From Crocinitomicaceae bacterium (GTDB lineage: Bacteria; Bacteroidota; Bacteroidia; Flavobacteriales_D; Crocinitomicaceae), in assembly GCA_016709005.1 (NCBI GenBank), contig JADJEU010000002.1, forward strand, positions 615,072-679,071: a stretch of 64,000 nt of DNA, read 5' to 3'. Positions 33,896-41,884 of the stretch are shown piece by piece. The notes under the pieces were generated by a model. That model did no database searches, was not told the origin of the DNA, and saw nothing but the letters and a program-made list of their open reading frames with translations. Every line of letters starts with the position of its first letter. Positions within the stretch are counted from its first letter, which is position 1. Both the position numbers and the translations under genes were made by a program.

Positions 33896-34507
33896 ATGGT
33901 TCCAATTACACTTTACGCCGAAATGACTCCAAATCCGCTAACAATGAAATTTGTGGCGAATAAATATATGTTGCTCGATGACCGCACCGTTCAATTTGAT
34001 AGCCTGCAAGAAGCAAAAGGATACTCGCCTTTAGCAGAAGCACTTTTTCAATTTCCTTTTGTAGACGCGGTTTTTATCTCTGGTAATTTTATCACAGTAA
34101 CCCGCACCGACAATGTAGACTGGGATTTTATTGTAATGGAACTTCGCGATTTTATTCGCGAATGGTTAGTGAATGGCAAAGAAGTCTTGATCATGATGCC
34201 AGGTGAAAAAAAAGCCGTTCAAAATTCAGATTCTTCTCAGCCAGAAAAAGCACCGCGCAAAACATTTGCTCCTTCTGATTTTGATGAGCCGATAATCATG
34301 CTTTTAAATGAATACGTAAAACCTGCTGTCGAAAATGACGGTGGGGCAATTGATTACGTAGGTTATGAAGATGGCGTCGTTACTGTTGAAATGAAAGGTT
34401 CTTGTTCTGGTTGTCCATCTTCCACGGCAACATTAAAAGGCGGAATAGAACAATTGCTGAAATCACATATTGTAGAGGTGAAAGAGGTTGTAGCGCTTAC
34501 TGCTTAA
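33896..34507 (+). CDS. NifU/Nfu family Fe-S cluster carrier protein
   Basis: A 203-residue carrier that delivers Fe-S clusters to client enzymes. The N-terminal Nfu_N domain begins ITLYAEMTPNPLTMKFVANK. The C-terminal NifU domain has DGGAIDYVGYEDGVVTVEMK and the cluster-binding CSGCPSST motif (CxxC), then TLKGGIEQLL. This two-domain arrangement is that of NfuA/Nfu1 types. The frame opens three codons upstream at a TTG; the ATG at 33896 is preferred. Its stop overlaps that of the saccharopine dehydrogenase family gene by 4 nt. Confidence 0.93.
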   Translation: MVPITLYAEMTPNPLTMKFVANKYMLLDDRTVQFDSLQEAKGYSPLAEALFQFPFVDAVFISGNFITVTRTDNVDWDFIVMELRDFIREWLVNGKEVLIMMPGEKKAVQNSDSSQPEKAPRKTFAPSDFDEPIIMLLNEYVKPAVENDGGAIDYVGYEDGVVTVEMKGSCSGCPSSTATLKGGIEQLLKSHIVEVKEVVALTA

Positions 34508-35868
34508 ACAATCACATCATACAAAACCGCTTTATCCAACTTGCGTTCTGTAAACTTAATTCCATAATCTTCTAGTTCCGTCAGAATTGGATCGTAGATT
34601 TCTTTGATGATTGGAAGATGAACTCCTTTCAAAGTTATCTTACCATTTAAAATCATTTTAGCACAAATAGCAATGGGCAAACCTACTGTTTTACTCATGG
34701 CTGTATGGGTTTGATCTTCACCAATGGTTACCATGTGTGAGTTGATTTCATGATATTTTCCGTTGAGATGATAGACAATTTTATGCCACATCACAATCAT
34801 GTCTTTATCATGTGATTCAAGTCTCCATTTCTCTTCAAGAATTTTTTGTAGAAAGTAGGCTGGAGTAACATCTTCCGTAAAGTTCATTTTGGTTTTTTCA
34901 AAAATTCCTAACCAAACTAATTTATCCCAAATGATATCATCCTGATCAATTTTCAAGTAATGGCGTAATTTCAATTCAACAGAATCATGAGGATTATAAG
35001 GAAGGAACGCGTTGATGAAATCACGTTTCGTCATGTCTTTACTTCCTTCCAAAATGTATGAATCATCTGTTGCGCCAATTTGCACAAACGAATCCCATGC
35101 CTTTGAAAAACCTTTTCTTCTAAGCGTTCCACGGTAAATAGTTGGAATAGCTTGCAGATCATATACATCTCTATACTTTAATGAATCGCGGTTTGCATAA
35201 CCTTCAAATTCACCATAGCCATCAATTTTTATGATCTCTGTTCTTCTGAAAAGTTTGGTGTAAGGAATGTATTTGTATTGTCCCTCCTGAATAAATTTTG
35301 CAGCACCGCCTTGTCCGGCAATAACCACGTTTCTTGGGTTCCAGGTAAATTTATAATTCCAGGGATTGTTATCACTTTGCGGCGCAATCAATCCTCCGGT
35401 GAAGGATTCGAAAATGTGCATTTTACCTCCTTGCTCTTCTACCTCGTCCAGAATTTTTTTTGCACTCATGTGATCAATGCCTGGATCTACTCCCATTTCA
35501 TTCATGATCAAAATTCCAGCATCAATACATTCCTGATTCAGCTCTTTCATCTGATCAGATATATAAGATGGGGTAATGAGATTTGTTTTGAATTTGATAC
35601 AGTCTTTTGCAACCTCAATATGATGCGCTGCCGGCAGCATGGAGATAACAAGATCTGCCCATTGAATAAGTGGTTCGCGTTCCTTTGGATCTAGACCATT
35701 TAATTGAAAACCCTCTGCCTGACCGCAGCCTTTAACTTTAGCTTTAGCCAGATCACCGTTCTGATCACCAACTTTAATAAACCATCCTTCTTTTTTGGCG
35801 TTTTCGCAGAAGTATCGCAACATAGAAGAGGCCGACAGTCCCGCGCCAATTACTAGAATATTTTTCAT
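34504..35868 (-). CDS. Saccharopine dehydrogenase family protein (LYS9-like)
   Basis: A 454-residue oxidoreductase. It begins with a Rossmann dinucleotide fold (NILVIGAGLSASSMLRYFCE), continues with MNEMGVDPGIDHMSAKKILD, a region conserved in LYS9/saccharopine reductase, and the C-terminal domain includes FESFTGGLIAPQSDNNPWNY, then KFTWNPRNVVIAGQGGAAKF. Family members form or split saccharopine in lysine metabolism. Many Bacteroidota encode this enzyme; whether it acts in lysine breakdown here cannot be told since no partner LKR gene is nearby. It ends in a 4-nt stop overlap with nfu and has its own -7 motif 18 nt upstream. Confidence 0.9.
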   Translation of the reverse strand: MKNILVIGAGLSASSMLRYFCENAKKEGWFIKVGDQNGDLAKAKVKGCGQAEGFQLNGLDPKEREPLIQWADLVISMLPAAHHIEVAKDCIKFKTNLITPSYISDQMKELNQECIDAGILIMNEMGVDPGIDHMSAKKILDEVEEQGGKMHIFESFTGGLIAPQSDNNPWNYKFTWNPRNVVIAGQGGAAKFIQEGQYKYIPYTKLFRRTEIIKIDGYGEFEGYANRDSLKYRDVYDLQAIPTIYRGTLRRKGFSKAWDSFVQIGATDDSYILEGSKDMTKRDFINAFLPYNPHDSVELKLRHYLKIDQDDIIWDKLVWLGIFEKTKMNFTEDVTPAYFLQKILEEKWRLESHDKDMIVMWHKIVYHLNGKYHEINSHMVTIGEDQTHTAMSKTVGLPIAICAKMILNGKITLKGVHLPIIKEIYDPILTELEDYGIKFTERKLDKAVLYDVIV

Positions 35869-35886
35869 TAGAGGCAGATTTGGTTA

Positions 35887-35894
35887 CAAACTTA
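35887..35894 (-). promoter_or_regulatory. Bacteroidota -7 promoter element (TAAGTTTG)
   Basis: Minus-strand TAAGTTTG matches TAnnTTTG and lies 18 nt upstream of the ATG of the saccharopine dehydrogenase family gene. Confidence 0.45.
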
Positions 35895-36055
35895 ACACAA
35901 ATCAAAATGATCCGACTGATTTTATAGGATCGTGTTTCTCAAAAGATATGCACACGCAAGGTATCTCGCTAATCCAAAATAAATTGAAAATTTTTTCAGA
36001 ACGTATTTTGTTTACGATCTGCCACCCGAATGTTGTATCATAAAAGAAACACATT

Positions 36056-36382
36056 ATGGAAAAGATAATCTCAATGTACGATCAACTGGTGATTCACAAA
36101 ATCACTTACGAAACCAGTCAATCTATTGTCACTGCAGAGTGTGAGTTAATTCGTCACAACGAGCGAATCTATACTTCTTTTTTGATTTCACACACCGACC
36201 TCAACCGAATTCTTGCAAAAATTATTGCCAAAGGATATACACTGGATGCTTCATTTTATCAATCATTCCAGTTCGAAGATGGCACTGAGGTAATTGATTG
36301 TGAGTTTGACAATTTACCAGAAGGACCTGTTTATCTGGAAGAATTTGAGTTTGCTGACTATGTAACTGAAATTCGTGCTTAA
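36056..36382 (+). CDS. Hypothetical protein, 108 residues
   Basis: A small acidic cytoplasmic protein with no signal peptide: YDQLVIHKITYETSQSIVTA, then RHNERIYTSFLISHTDLNRILAKI, and a C-terminal acidic tail with DGTEVIDCEFDNLPEG. No family recognised. It is followed by the 36410 gene after 27 bp and the pair ends in a strong terminator, so they are one operon of two small genes. Confidence 0.6.
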   Translation: MEKIISMYDQLVIHKITYETSQSIVTAECELIRHNERIYTSFLISHTDLNRILAKIIAKGYTLDASFYQSFQFEDGTEVIDCEFDNLPEGPVYLEEFEFADYVTEIRA

Positions 36383-36409
36383 TACTAAAAAACGCTAAAA
36401 ACTGAACTT

Positions 36410-36766
36410 ATGAAAATCCAACAACTAACCCATTTTGATCTTTCGAATAGTTTTAACCTGAAATCGGTTGCATCCATTCAGGAGCTATCCAACCATGATT
36501 TAATTTATATCTACCATCACCTTAACCCGGGAAGTGATCTTTTATTGGAGTCTGAAGGCACCAATATCAAGGGCGACATCCGATACAAAGTCACTTTTAA
36601 GAATTTCACGCTTGGATATGTGTTGCTCGGAGGTTATTTCAGAGGTTATTACGAGTCTAACAACACGCTTTCAGCCCGCATCAAGTCAATAAAACGAGAG
36701 AAATTTTTACCCGCTAAAGAAATTGATATAGAGGTGGATCTTATTAAACTCAAAAACGTTTCATAG
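36410..36766 (+). CDS. Hypothetical protein, weakly HIRAN-like
   Basis: A 118-residue basic protein. The core GSDLLLESEGTNIKGDIRYK, then VTFKNFTLGYVLLGGYFRGYY, has the shape of a HIRAN domain (a ligand strand, an N/D pair, then LGY), a small nucleic-acid-end-binding domain, but the match is weak and made by eye. It follows the 36056 gene by 27 bp. A terminator lies 47 bp after its stop. Confidence 0.55.
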   Translation: MKIQQLTHFDLSNSFNLKSVASIQELSNHDLIYIYHHLNPGSDLLLESEGTNIKGDIRYKVTFKNFTLGYVLLGGYFRGYYESNNTLSARIKSIKREKFLPAKEIDIEVDLIKLKNVS

Positions 36767-36812
36767 CGATTTTAAGGAGAGTATAAATCGTACAAACAGA
36801 GTTTAAAACTTA

Positions 36813-36848
36813 GAAAGCGTCGGAAAATTCCGACGCTTTCTTTTTTTA
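36813..36848 (+). terminator. Rho-independent terminator
   Basis: Perfect 12-bp stem: GAAAGCGTCGGA and TCCGACGCTTTC around AAAT, followed by a T-run (36841-36847). It ends the two-gene 36056-36766 unit. Confidence 0.93.
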
Positions 36849-36908
36849 ATACACTGCCAATCTCAGGCAACTTAATGGTATTTGCTTCGTATTTCTTAAA
36901 ATATTTTG

Positions 36909-36916
36909 TAACTTTG
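36909..36916 (+). promoter_or_regulatory. Bacteroidota -7 promoter element (TAACTTTG)
   Basis: TAACTTTG matches TAnnTTTG and ends 14 nt before the ATG at 36931. A TTTG lies at 36881-36884, but the 24-nt spacer is long for a -33 partner. Confidence 0.45.
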
Positions 36917-36930
36917 AGAAAACTATCTTT

Positions 36931-37542
36931 ATGAAAAAACTGCTTATTCTGTCCGGCTTTGTGGGATTGGTGTCGTTAGTCGCCTGTGAAGACCACGAGG
37001 TAATTCCACCACCGGTTCCTATTGTTGATTTAAAATGTGCTTGCGATGCAGTGATTGATGATTCTACAGTAGAGTACACAGATACTTGTCGTTACTTTTC
37101 TGAAAAATCAATTGTAACGGGTGGTATTTCAAGTGCTCGTTATATTACAACTATCCAACGCGCCAATCTTACACATGGTGTTAAGCTTGAAATTAAATCT
37201 TTAGAATGGACAGACGACGGCTCTAATACTCCAACTCTAGAGCAATGGCAGGCATTTTTTGATAATAACCTTACCCCTGGATATTCAACTGGAACAATCA
37301 ACAATGGTGTTATAGTTACCTGGACAGATCCTAATAACAAAAATTGGGTGAGCGATACAGGCGGAGTTTGCTTCAGCAACTTCAGTTTTGTGAGCATGGT
37401 TCAGGATTCAGATACAACTGGAGACTATATGCTTTTTGAGGCTTCATTCAATTGTAAATTAAAAAACTCAGACTATGGTACAACTGACAGTATCAAATGT
37501 CTTGAAAACGGATACATTAAATCTGCTTTCCGCCTAGAATAA
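36931..37542 (+). CDS. Lipoprotein of unknown function
   Basis: A 203-residue lipoprotein. The signal KKLLILSGFVGLVSLVAC ends in the lipobox LVAC. A CxC pair (KCACD) lies near residue 38, and other Cys residues occur in DTCRYFSE, GGVCFSNF, FNCKLKN and SIKCLENG, so disulfides are likely. The middle reads HGVKLEIKSLEWTDDGSNTP and is beta-rich. No family recognised. It is a single-gene unit bounded by promoter and terminator. Confidence 0.75.
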   Translation: MKKLLILSGFVGLVSLVACEDHEVIPPPVPIVDLKCACDAVIDDSTVEYTDTCRYFSEKSIVTGGISSARYITTIQRANLTHGVKLEIKSLEWTDDGSNTPTLEQWQAFFDNNLTPGYSTGTINNGVIVTWTDPNNKNWVSDTGGVCFSNFSFVSMVQDSDTTGDYMLFEASFNCKLKNSDYGTTDSIKCLENGYIKSAFRLE

Positions 37543-37570
37543 ACAAGGTTAAGAAAGAGTAAAGATTATA

Positions 37571-37600
37571 GGGAGATTCATGGAGTCTCCCTTTTTTTTT
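37571..37600 (+). terminator. Rho-independent terminator
   Basis: Stem GGGAGATTC (37571-37579) and GAGTCTCCC (37583-37591) around ATG, with one G.T pair, followed by a run of nine T. It lies 28 nt after the lipoprotein stop. Confidence 0.9.
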
Positions 37601-37628
37601 AGTAATTTAGAACTGTACTATCCTGATA

Positions 37629-38342
37629 ATGGGCATGGAAGACTCACTACGAATAGCAATTATTGGCGATTATAATTTTGCATATCACTCGCACAATGCA
37701 ACTAATCAGGCATTGCAGCATTGCGAAGATGTGCTCGAAATTCCGATCAACTACTATTGGTTGAATGAGCGTGAATGTTGCGAAGATAAAATTGATTTCA
37801 GCGGAGAATATGACGGCGTATTGGTTGCGCCCGGACCTTATCAGCAGCCATTTTATTTTCAATCCATTATTCTTAAACTATTGCAAAAGAAAACGCCTGT
37901 TTTGGGCACTGGTGATTGTTTCAAAATTTTGGTAGAGGAGTTTTTTTCCTCAAAAGGATTTGACCAGCAACGTGAAAAAATTATTTCAGATAATCTCATT
38001 GAAGGCAATTACTTTACCGGAATTATTTTGGATCAACTTTCAACTGAATACACAAAACTCTACACAACGAAAGCCACTACAGAATATAGTTCATCGAGGT
38101 TTTCAATACTGCCACAGTATTCAGAAATTTTAAGTGAAGGTTTTGAAATTGGAGCACGAAATCAATTTTTTGATCCTGAAATTTTAAAATCAAAAGCACA
38201 TCCTTATTTTGTGTTCACTATGTTTTGCCCGCAGATAGTTTCAACAAAAGATTTGCCGCACCCCATCTTCACGCAGTTCATTAAGCAAGCTCAAAAAAAC
38301 AAGGAATTAAATTTTTCTACCCAAGGTGGAATCAAGCACTAA
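37629..38342 (+). CDS. CTP synthase C-terminal region-related protein (Cys form; altered amidotransferase triad)
   Basis: A 237-residue class I glutamine-amidotransferase-like fold without the synthase domain of CTP synthase. It begins LRIAIIGDYNFAYHSHNATN, a CTP-synthase-like start. A nucleophile-like Cys is at C97 (GTGDCFKILVEEF). The C-terminal motif reads HPYFVFTMFCPQ where CTP synthase has HPxFVxxQFHPE: the catalytic His is replaced by Cys200 and the Glu by Gln202. This matches a family annotated as CTP synthase C-terminal region-related (seleno)protein, in which Cys or selenocysteine takes that place. Glutaminase activity is therefore unlikely; a redox or ligand role is possible. Stop shared by 4 nt with the biotin carrier gene. 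Confidence 0.8.
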   Translation: MGMEDSLRIAIIGDYNFAYHSHNATNQALQHCEDVLEIPINYYWLNERECCEDKIDFSGEYDGVLVAPGPYQQPFYFQSIILKLLQKKTPVLGTGDCFKILVEEFFSSKGFDQQREKIISDNLIEGNYFTGIILDQLSTEYTKLYTTKATTEYSSSRFSILPQYSEILSEGFEIGARNQFFDPEILKSKAHPYFVFTMFCPQIVSTKDLPHPIFTQFIKQAQKNKELNFSTQGGIKH

Positions 38343-38809
38343 TCAGCAAAATCAAGTTCAATTAAAATCTGATTCTTCTCTACATTTTCGAGTTTTGCAA
38401 TGTGAATCTTTTTAATGACGCAATCCATTTCTGCCTTGATCACATTTTCCATTTTCATTGCTTCAAGAATTAAAACATTATCACCTTTCATCAATTTGTC
38501 ACCAACATTTGCTAAAACTTCAAGCACTTTTCCCGGCATTGGCGCTTTGATATTTTTACTGACAACCTCGGCACTTCGTTTGATTCCCATTTTGTCCAAA
38601 ACCAGATCTAACTCATCTTTGAACACAATATCAAACGTTCTGTGACTGCTTCGGATCGTCATTGTTTTATCAGCTAAATCTACTTTCAATACCTCTAGAA
38701 TCAAGTCTGAATCGCCATTCTGAACTGAATAGACATTCTCACCTAATACTTTTAATTCTGAAGGATTCGAATCTTTCAATAGATTCATTGTGTTTACTGT
38801 AACTGACAT
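38339..38809 (-). CDS. Biotin carboxyl carrier (biotin/lipoyl attachment domain) protein
   Basis: A 156-residue carrier. The N-terminal half is a short variable domain; the C-terminal half (about 86-156) is a biotinyl domain with APMPGKVLEVLANVGDKLMK and the attachment motif ILEAMKMEN, so K119 is the biotinylation site. In Bacteroidota such stand-alone carriers serve acyl-CoA carboxylases (propionyl- or acetyl-CoA), whose biotin carboxylase and carboxyltransferase genes often lie beside it, but none is in this window. The stop overlaps the 37629 gene by 4 nt. Confidence 0.9.
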   Translation of the reverse strand: MSVTVNTMNLLKDSNPSELKVLGENVYSVQNGDSDLILEVLKVDLADKTMTIRSSHRTFDIVFKDELDLVLDKMGIKRSAEVVSKNIKAPMPGKVLEVLANVGDKLMKGDNVLILEAMKMENVIKAEMDCVIKKIHIAKLENVEKNQILIELDFAD

Positions 38810-38962
38810 AACCTAAATTTAATCTGCCCAATTTAGCCAATTTCCATGGTATAATTGATTTACCTCAACAAACTTGTGCGTGGGCCAATAAGCGGCTGAT
38901 GCTTTTTAACGTGACTTTCCAACGAGACTGAAAATTTATACTACCTTCAATCTCATATTTTT

Positions 38963-40381
38963 ATGGCGTCAGAACTAGAAAAGTTAAAAGCGGAAGTTGA
39001 TAGATTGCAAAAAGAAAATGCGATTCTGAAACAGTCGTTGGATTTTGGCGCCCCGAAAACGACCGTAATAGTTCCTGAAGCGTTTAAAGCCATTTTTGAC
39101 GTAGCTGAAGCCAACGTAAAAAAATACTTTTCGAATGTGGACAGTGATCCAGAACACGGTGAAATTATTATAAATGGCGAGCGCTACGTACTTTTCAGGG
39201 CAGCAGCAATCTCGTATGAATTTTTGGATGTCTTTAAAGAATTCTACAGTAATTATCCAGAAGATGAAGCCGTACAAATTGCCAATAATTTTTTGTTTGA
39301 CATTGCTCACGTTTTAGGAAAGGAAGATGCCAAGGTTTTCCACCAACGTATGAAGTTGAGTGATCCATTGCAAAAGCTTTCCGCAGGACCTGTTCACTTT
39401 GCTTACACCGGTTGGGCGAATGTTGAAATTCTGCCAGAATCAAACCCAAATCCGGATGATACTTTTCTTTTAAAATTTCACCACCATAATTCATTTGAAG
39501 CGCAATCGTGGATAAAAGCAAAGCGCAAAAGTGAGATTCCGGTTTGTACCATGAATTCAGGTTATTCATCCGGTTGGTGTGCAGAAAGTTTTGGAATTCC
39601 ATTAACGACCGTTGAAATTTGCTGTGAAGCTCAAGGAGCAAAACATTGTACATTCATTATGGCTCCACCCCATAAAATTCACGAGTATCTTGAGAAAATG
39701 GATCCTGAAAAAAAATCGGCCAACTATGAAGTTCCGGTATTTTTTCAGCGCAAGTACAATGAAGATAAATTAAGACAATCACTGCTACAGAAAGAAACCT
39801 TACTGAAAGAAGTACATCATCGGGTAAAAAATAATTTGCAGGTCATTTCCAGTTTACTCAATCTTCAAAAAAACACCTTTCAGGATGAGCGTTTGCGCAC
39901 TGAATTTATGTCAAGTATTTCACGCGTTAATACCATGGCGCGCATTCATGAAATGATTTATGGAGACAAAAATGTATCATCCATCAACATAGAAAAATAT
40001 TTTACAAAACTTTTGCGCTCGTTGTTTCAGCTATATAACTCAGCAGGAATTGAAATTGAATTGAATGTAGATATTGATGTTACAGATGTGGTTTTTTTTC
40101 CAGACAAAGCAATTCCGCTTGGATTAATACTGAACGAAATAGCAAGCAACTCATTCAAGCACGCTTTTAAAACAAAAGGAAAATTTTATTTAAAACTAGT
40201 GGAATCAGAAAACCGATACACACTAACGGCCGGGGATAATGGGCAAGGACTGCCTCCGGTTTTGAAAGAAGGAACACTGGGATTATCCCTGATTCCGATT
40301 TTATGTGAACAAATCGACGCCCAACTGGAAGTAATCAACTCACCCAACGGCCTGGAATATTGTATCAGATTTGACAAATGA
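38963..40381 (+). CDS. Sensor histidine kinase with V4R domain (HisKA_2-HATPase)
   Basis: A 472-residue cytoplasmic kinase without membrane segments. After an N-terminal coiled coil (1-25) a V4R domain spans about 60-235 with its conserved small-molecule/metal-binding pattern (PVCTMNSGYSSGWCAESFG, EICCEAQGAKHCTFIM). The kinase core is HisKA_2 with the phospho-acceptor region LLKEVHHRVKNNLQVISSL (H285/H286) and a HATPase with NEIASNSFKHAF (391-402), GDNGQGLP (424-431) and TLGLSLI. V4R domains bind hydrophobic ligands or cofactors such as 4-vinyl-type compounds in XylR-like regulators, so this kinase may sense a small aromatic or lipid (inference). No response regulator is adjacent; it is an orphan. 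Confidence 0.9.
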   Translation: MASELEKLKAEVDRLQKENAILKQSLDFGAPKTTVIVPEAFKAIFDVAEANVKKYFSNVDSDPEHGEIIINGERYVLFRAAAISYEFLDVFKEFYSNYPEDEAVQIANNFLFDIAHVLGKEDAKVFHQRMKLSDPLQKLSAGPVHFAYTGWANVEILPESNPNPDDTFLLKFHHHNSFEAQSWIKAKRKSEIPVCTMNSGYSSGWCAESFGIPLTTVEICCEAQGAKHCTFIMAPPHKIHEYLEKMDPEKKSANYEVPVFFQRKYNEDKLRQSLLQKETLLKEVHHRVKNNLQVISSLLNLQKNTFQDERLRTEFMSSISRVNTMARIHEMIYGDKNVSSINIEKYFTKLLRSLFQLYNSAGIEIELNVDIDVTDVVFFPDKAIPLGLILNEIASNSFKHAFKTKGKFYLKLVESENRYTLTAGDNGQGLPPVLKEGTLGLSLIPILCEQIDAQLEVINSPNGLEYCIRFDK

Positions 40382-40466
40382 TATGTTTATTCAGCAGCAG
40401 CTTAAGCATTAGTTTAGATCCAGTCGGGCGCAGATTCTAATTCATCTCACCTTAACTTTTTTTGGA

Positions 40467-40667
40467 CTAACCTGAACATGCTTCGCACGTCCCGTCATCC
40501 TCATTCTCAATGGCATTCATTTTACGTTGAAACTCAGCTTCAATCTGCTCAATTGTCCAATCAGGATTGTTAATCTTTATCAATGATTTTAAAAAGGCTC
40601 CGTTATTGGTAGGCTTTTGAACATTCTGCCGGGCCTGTGTTCTGTTTACCGTATTCTGCATAATCAT
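40467..40667 (-). CDS. Small protein, 66 residues, Cys-rich C-terminus
   Basis: A small frame beginning MIMQNTVNRTQARQNVQ, with a polar helix (NNPDWTIEQIEAEFQRKMNA) and the C-terminal tail EDDGTCEACSG. The conserved-looking helix plus a CxxC end resembles precursor-type or Zn-binding small proteins; precursor peptides of ribosomal natural products also end this way, but no modifying enzyme is nearby. The 293-bp gap upstream holds two palindromes that could regulate it. The family is unrecognised and the gene is not certain. Confidence 0.5.
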   Translation of the reverse strand: MIMQNTVNRTQARQNVQKPTNNGAFLKSLIKINNPDWTIEQIEAEFQRKMNAIENEDDGTCEACSG

Positions 40668-40861
40668 CCTGATTTAAGTTTCCGATTCTCCTCTTTTCAG
40701 ATCTCCATGTCTGATTTCAACGCATTCCAAATTTAGGTAATGCTCAGCGAAAATCGTCTTCAGATTTATTGACTATGGGCTGTTGCTAATTAGTGCTATG
40801 AATTGATTTTCTGTATTTTACAGAATTTTTTTCTGACCTGCGAGAGGTGGATGAAGTCGCA

Positions 40862-40906
40862 TAGATAATATCTATACAATGGTTTCGTGATTTTTAACTA
40901 TCACGT
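40862..40906 (-). promoter_or_regulatory. Two operator-like palindromes upstream of the small Cys-tailed gene
   Basis: ATAGATA-A-TATCTAT is a 15-nt perfect palindrome (40862-40876). CGTGAT and ATCACG (40887-40892 and 40901-40906) form a second inverted repeat with an 8-nt spacer. Both lie in the 293-bp gene-free gap 40668-40960, about 200 bp upstream of the 40667 start. I see nothing else there. They may be transcription-factor sites or short structured RNA; the evidence is symmetry only. Confidence 0.35.
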
Positions 40907-40960
40907 GTAGGGTGTTGCATGTTCCACAATGATTATGTATACCCAAATCGTTGCTCTGAC

Positions 40961-41884
40961 CTAATGACTCGTCTTAATCTCAGGATTTACCTTAGCGGGT
41001 TTTATCACGAGATAAACACCGGCAAAAATTAATGCAGTGCAAATTAATTTTACGACACTTATATCGCGGGAATAATCTTCTAAACCAAAAATCGAATAGA
41101 GATAAACAAAAAAAGTTGCGAGAATTGGTTGAATATAAATGTACACACTTGCAACCGTTGCGCTGACATTTTTCATGGCATAAACCATCAACAAGTAAGG
41201 CAAAAACGTGACTCCGATAATCACAAAAATTACCTTTGACACAGTGGTTCCACTTAATTCATTCCATTCAACTAAAGGCAATTCACTGAAGCTATATGGC
41301 CAGATTAAAACTACAATCAAACCAAACGTAAATACCCATGTGATTACCGTGAGCGCATTGTAACGACTCATGAGCGGCTTGACTAAAATCAGATAAATGG
41401 CATAAGAAACAGCATTGAAAAAAATAAACAAATCACCTAAACTTGTTGCAAAACTATCGGCCGTGTTTTGAAGTGAAAAAACTACTGCCGCTGATGCACC
41501 AATAACAACTCCGACAATCTGAACTTTTCGTATGGTTTCTTTGAGAAAAATCAACGATAAAATCAAAACCAATATAGGCGTAATCACCATAAAAACTGAC
41601 GCGTTTACAGGTGACGTGCGCATTAGTCCATTAAAGAAAAAAAGCTGATTTACCCCTACTCCAAAAACGCCACAAAGCGCAAGTAAAATAAGATCTTTTT
41701 TGGTTACTTTTTCAAAACGGAATGAGAATAAAATCCAGAATAATATAGTTGCTCCGCTTACTCGTAAAAAAATAAATCCATTGGCTCCAATCACACCCGG
41801 CATAAGTCCTTTGGCCACTAAATAATTAATGCCGTAAAGCAAATTTACAGCCAACAAGGCTGCGTGTGATTTAAGCAGTTGCAT
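40961..41884 (-). CDS. EamA/DMT-superfamily transporter
   Basis: A 307-residue membrane protein with ten predicted helices in two EamA halves (first half about 1-145, second about 150-300). It begins SHAALLAVNLLYGINYLVAKG, and the second half has LGDLFIFFNAVSYAIYLILV. The DMT superfamily exports metabolites such as amino acids; the substrate is not evident. The ATG overlaps the stop of the upstream ArsC-like gene by 1 nt (TAATG), so translation is coupled. Confidence 0.85.
   Translation of the reverse strand: MQLLKSHAALLAVNLLYGINYLVAKGLMPGVIGANGFIFLRVSGATILFWILFSFRFEKVTKKDLILLALCGVFGVGVNQLFFFNGLMRTSPVNASVFMVITPILVLILSLIFLKETIRKVQIVGVVIGASAAVVFSLQNTADSFATSLGDLFIFFNAVSYAIYLILVKPLMSRYNALTVITWVFTFGLIVVLIWPYSFSELPLVEWNELSGTTVSKVIFVIIGVTFLPYLLMVYAMKNVSATVASVYIYIQPILATFFVYLYSIFGLEDYSRDISVVKLICTALIFAGVYLVIKPAKVNPEIKTSH

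Noticed and set aside
35278..35694. 138-residue frame on the plus strand
   Set aside because: Antisense to the conserved saccharopine dehydrogenase family gene; no sign of a real protein.
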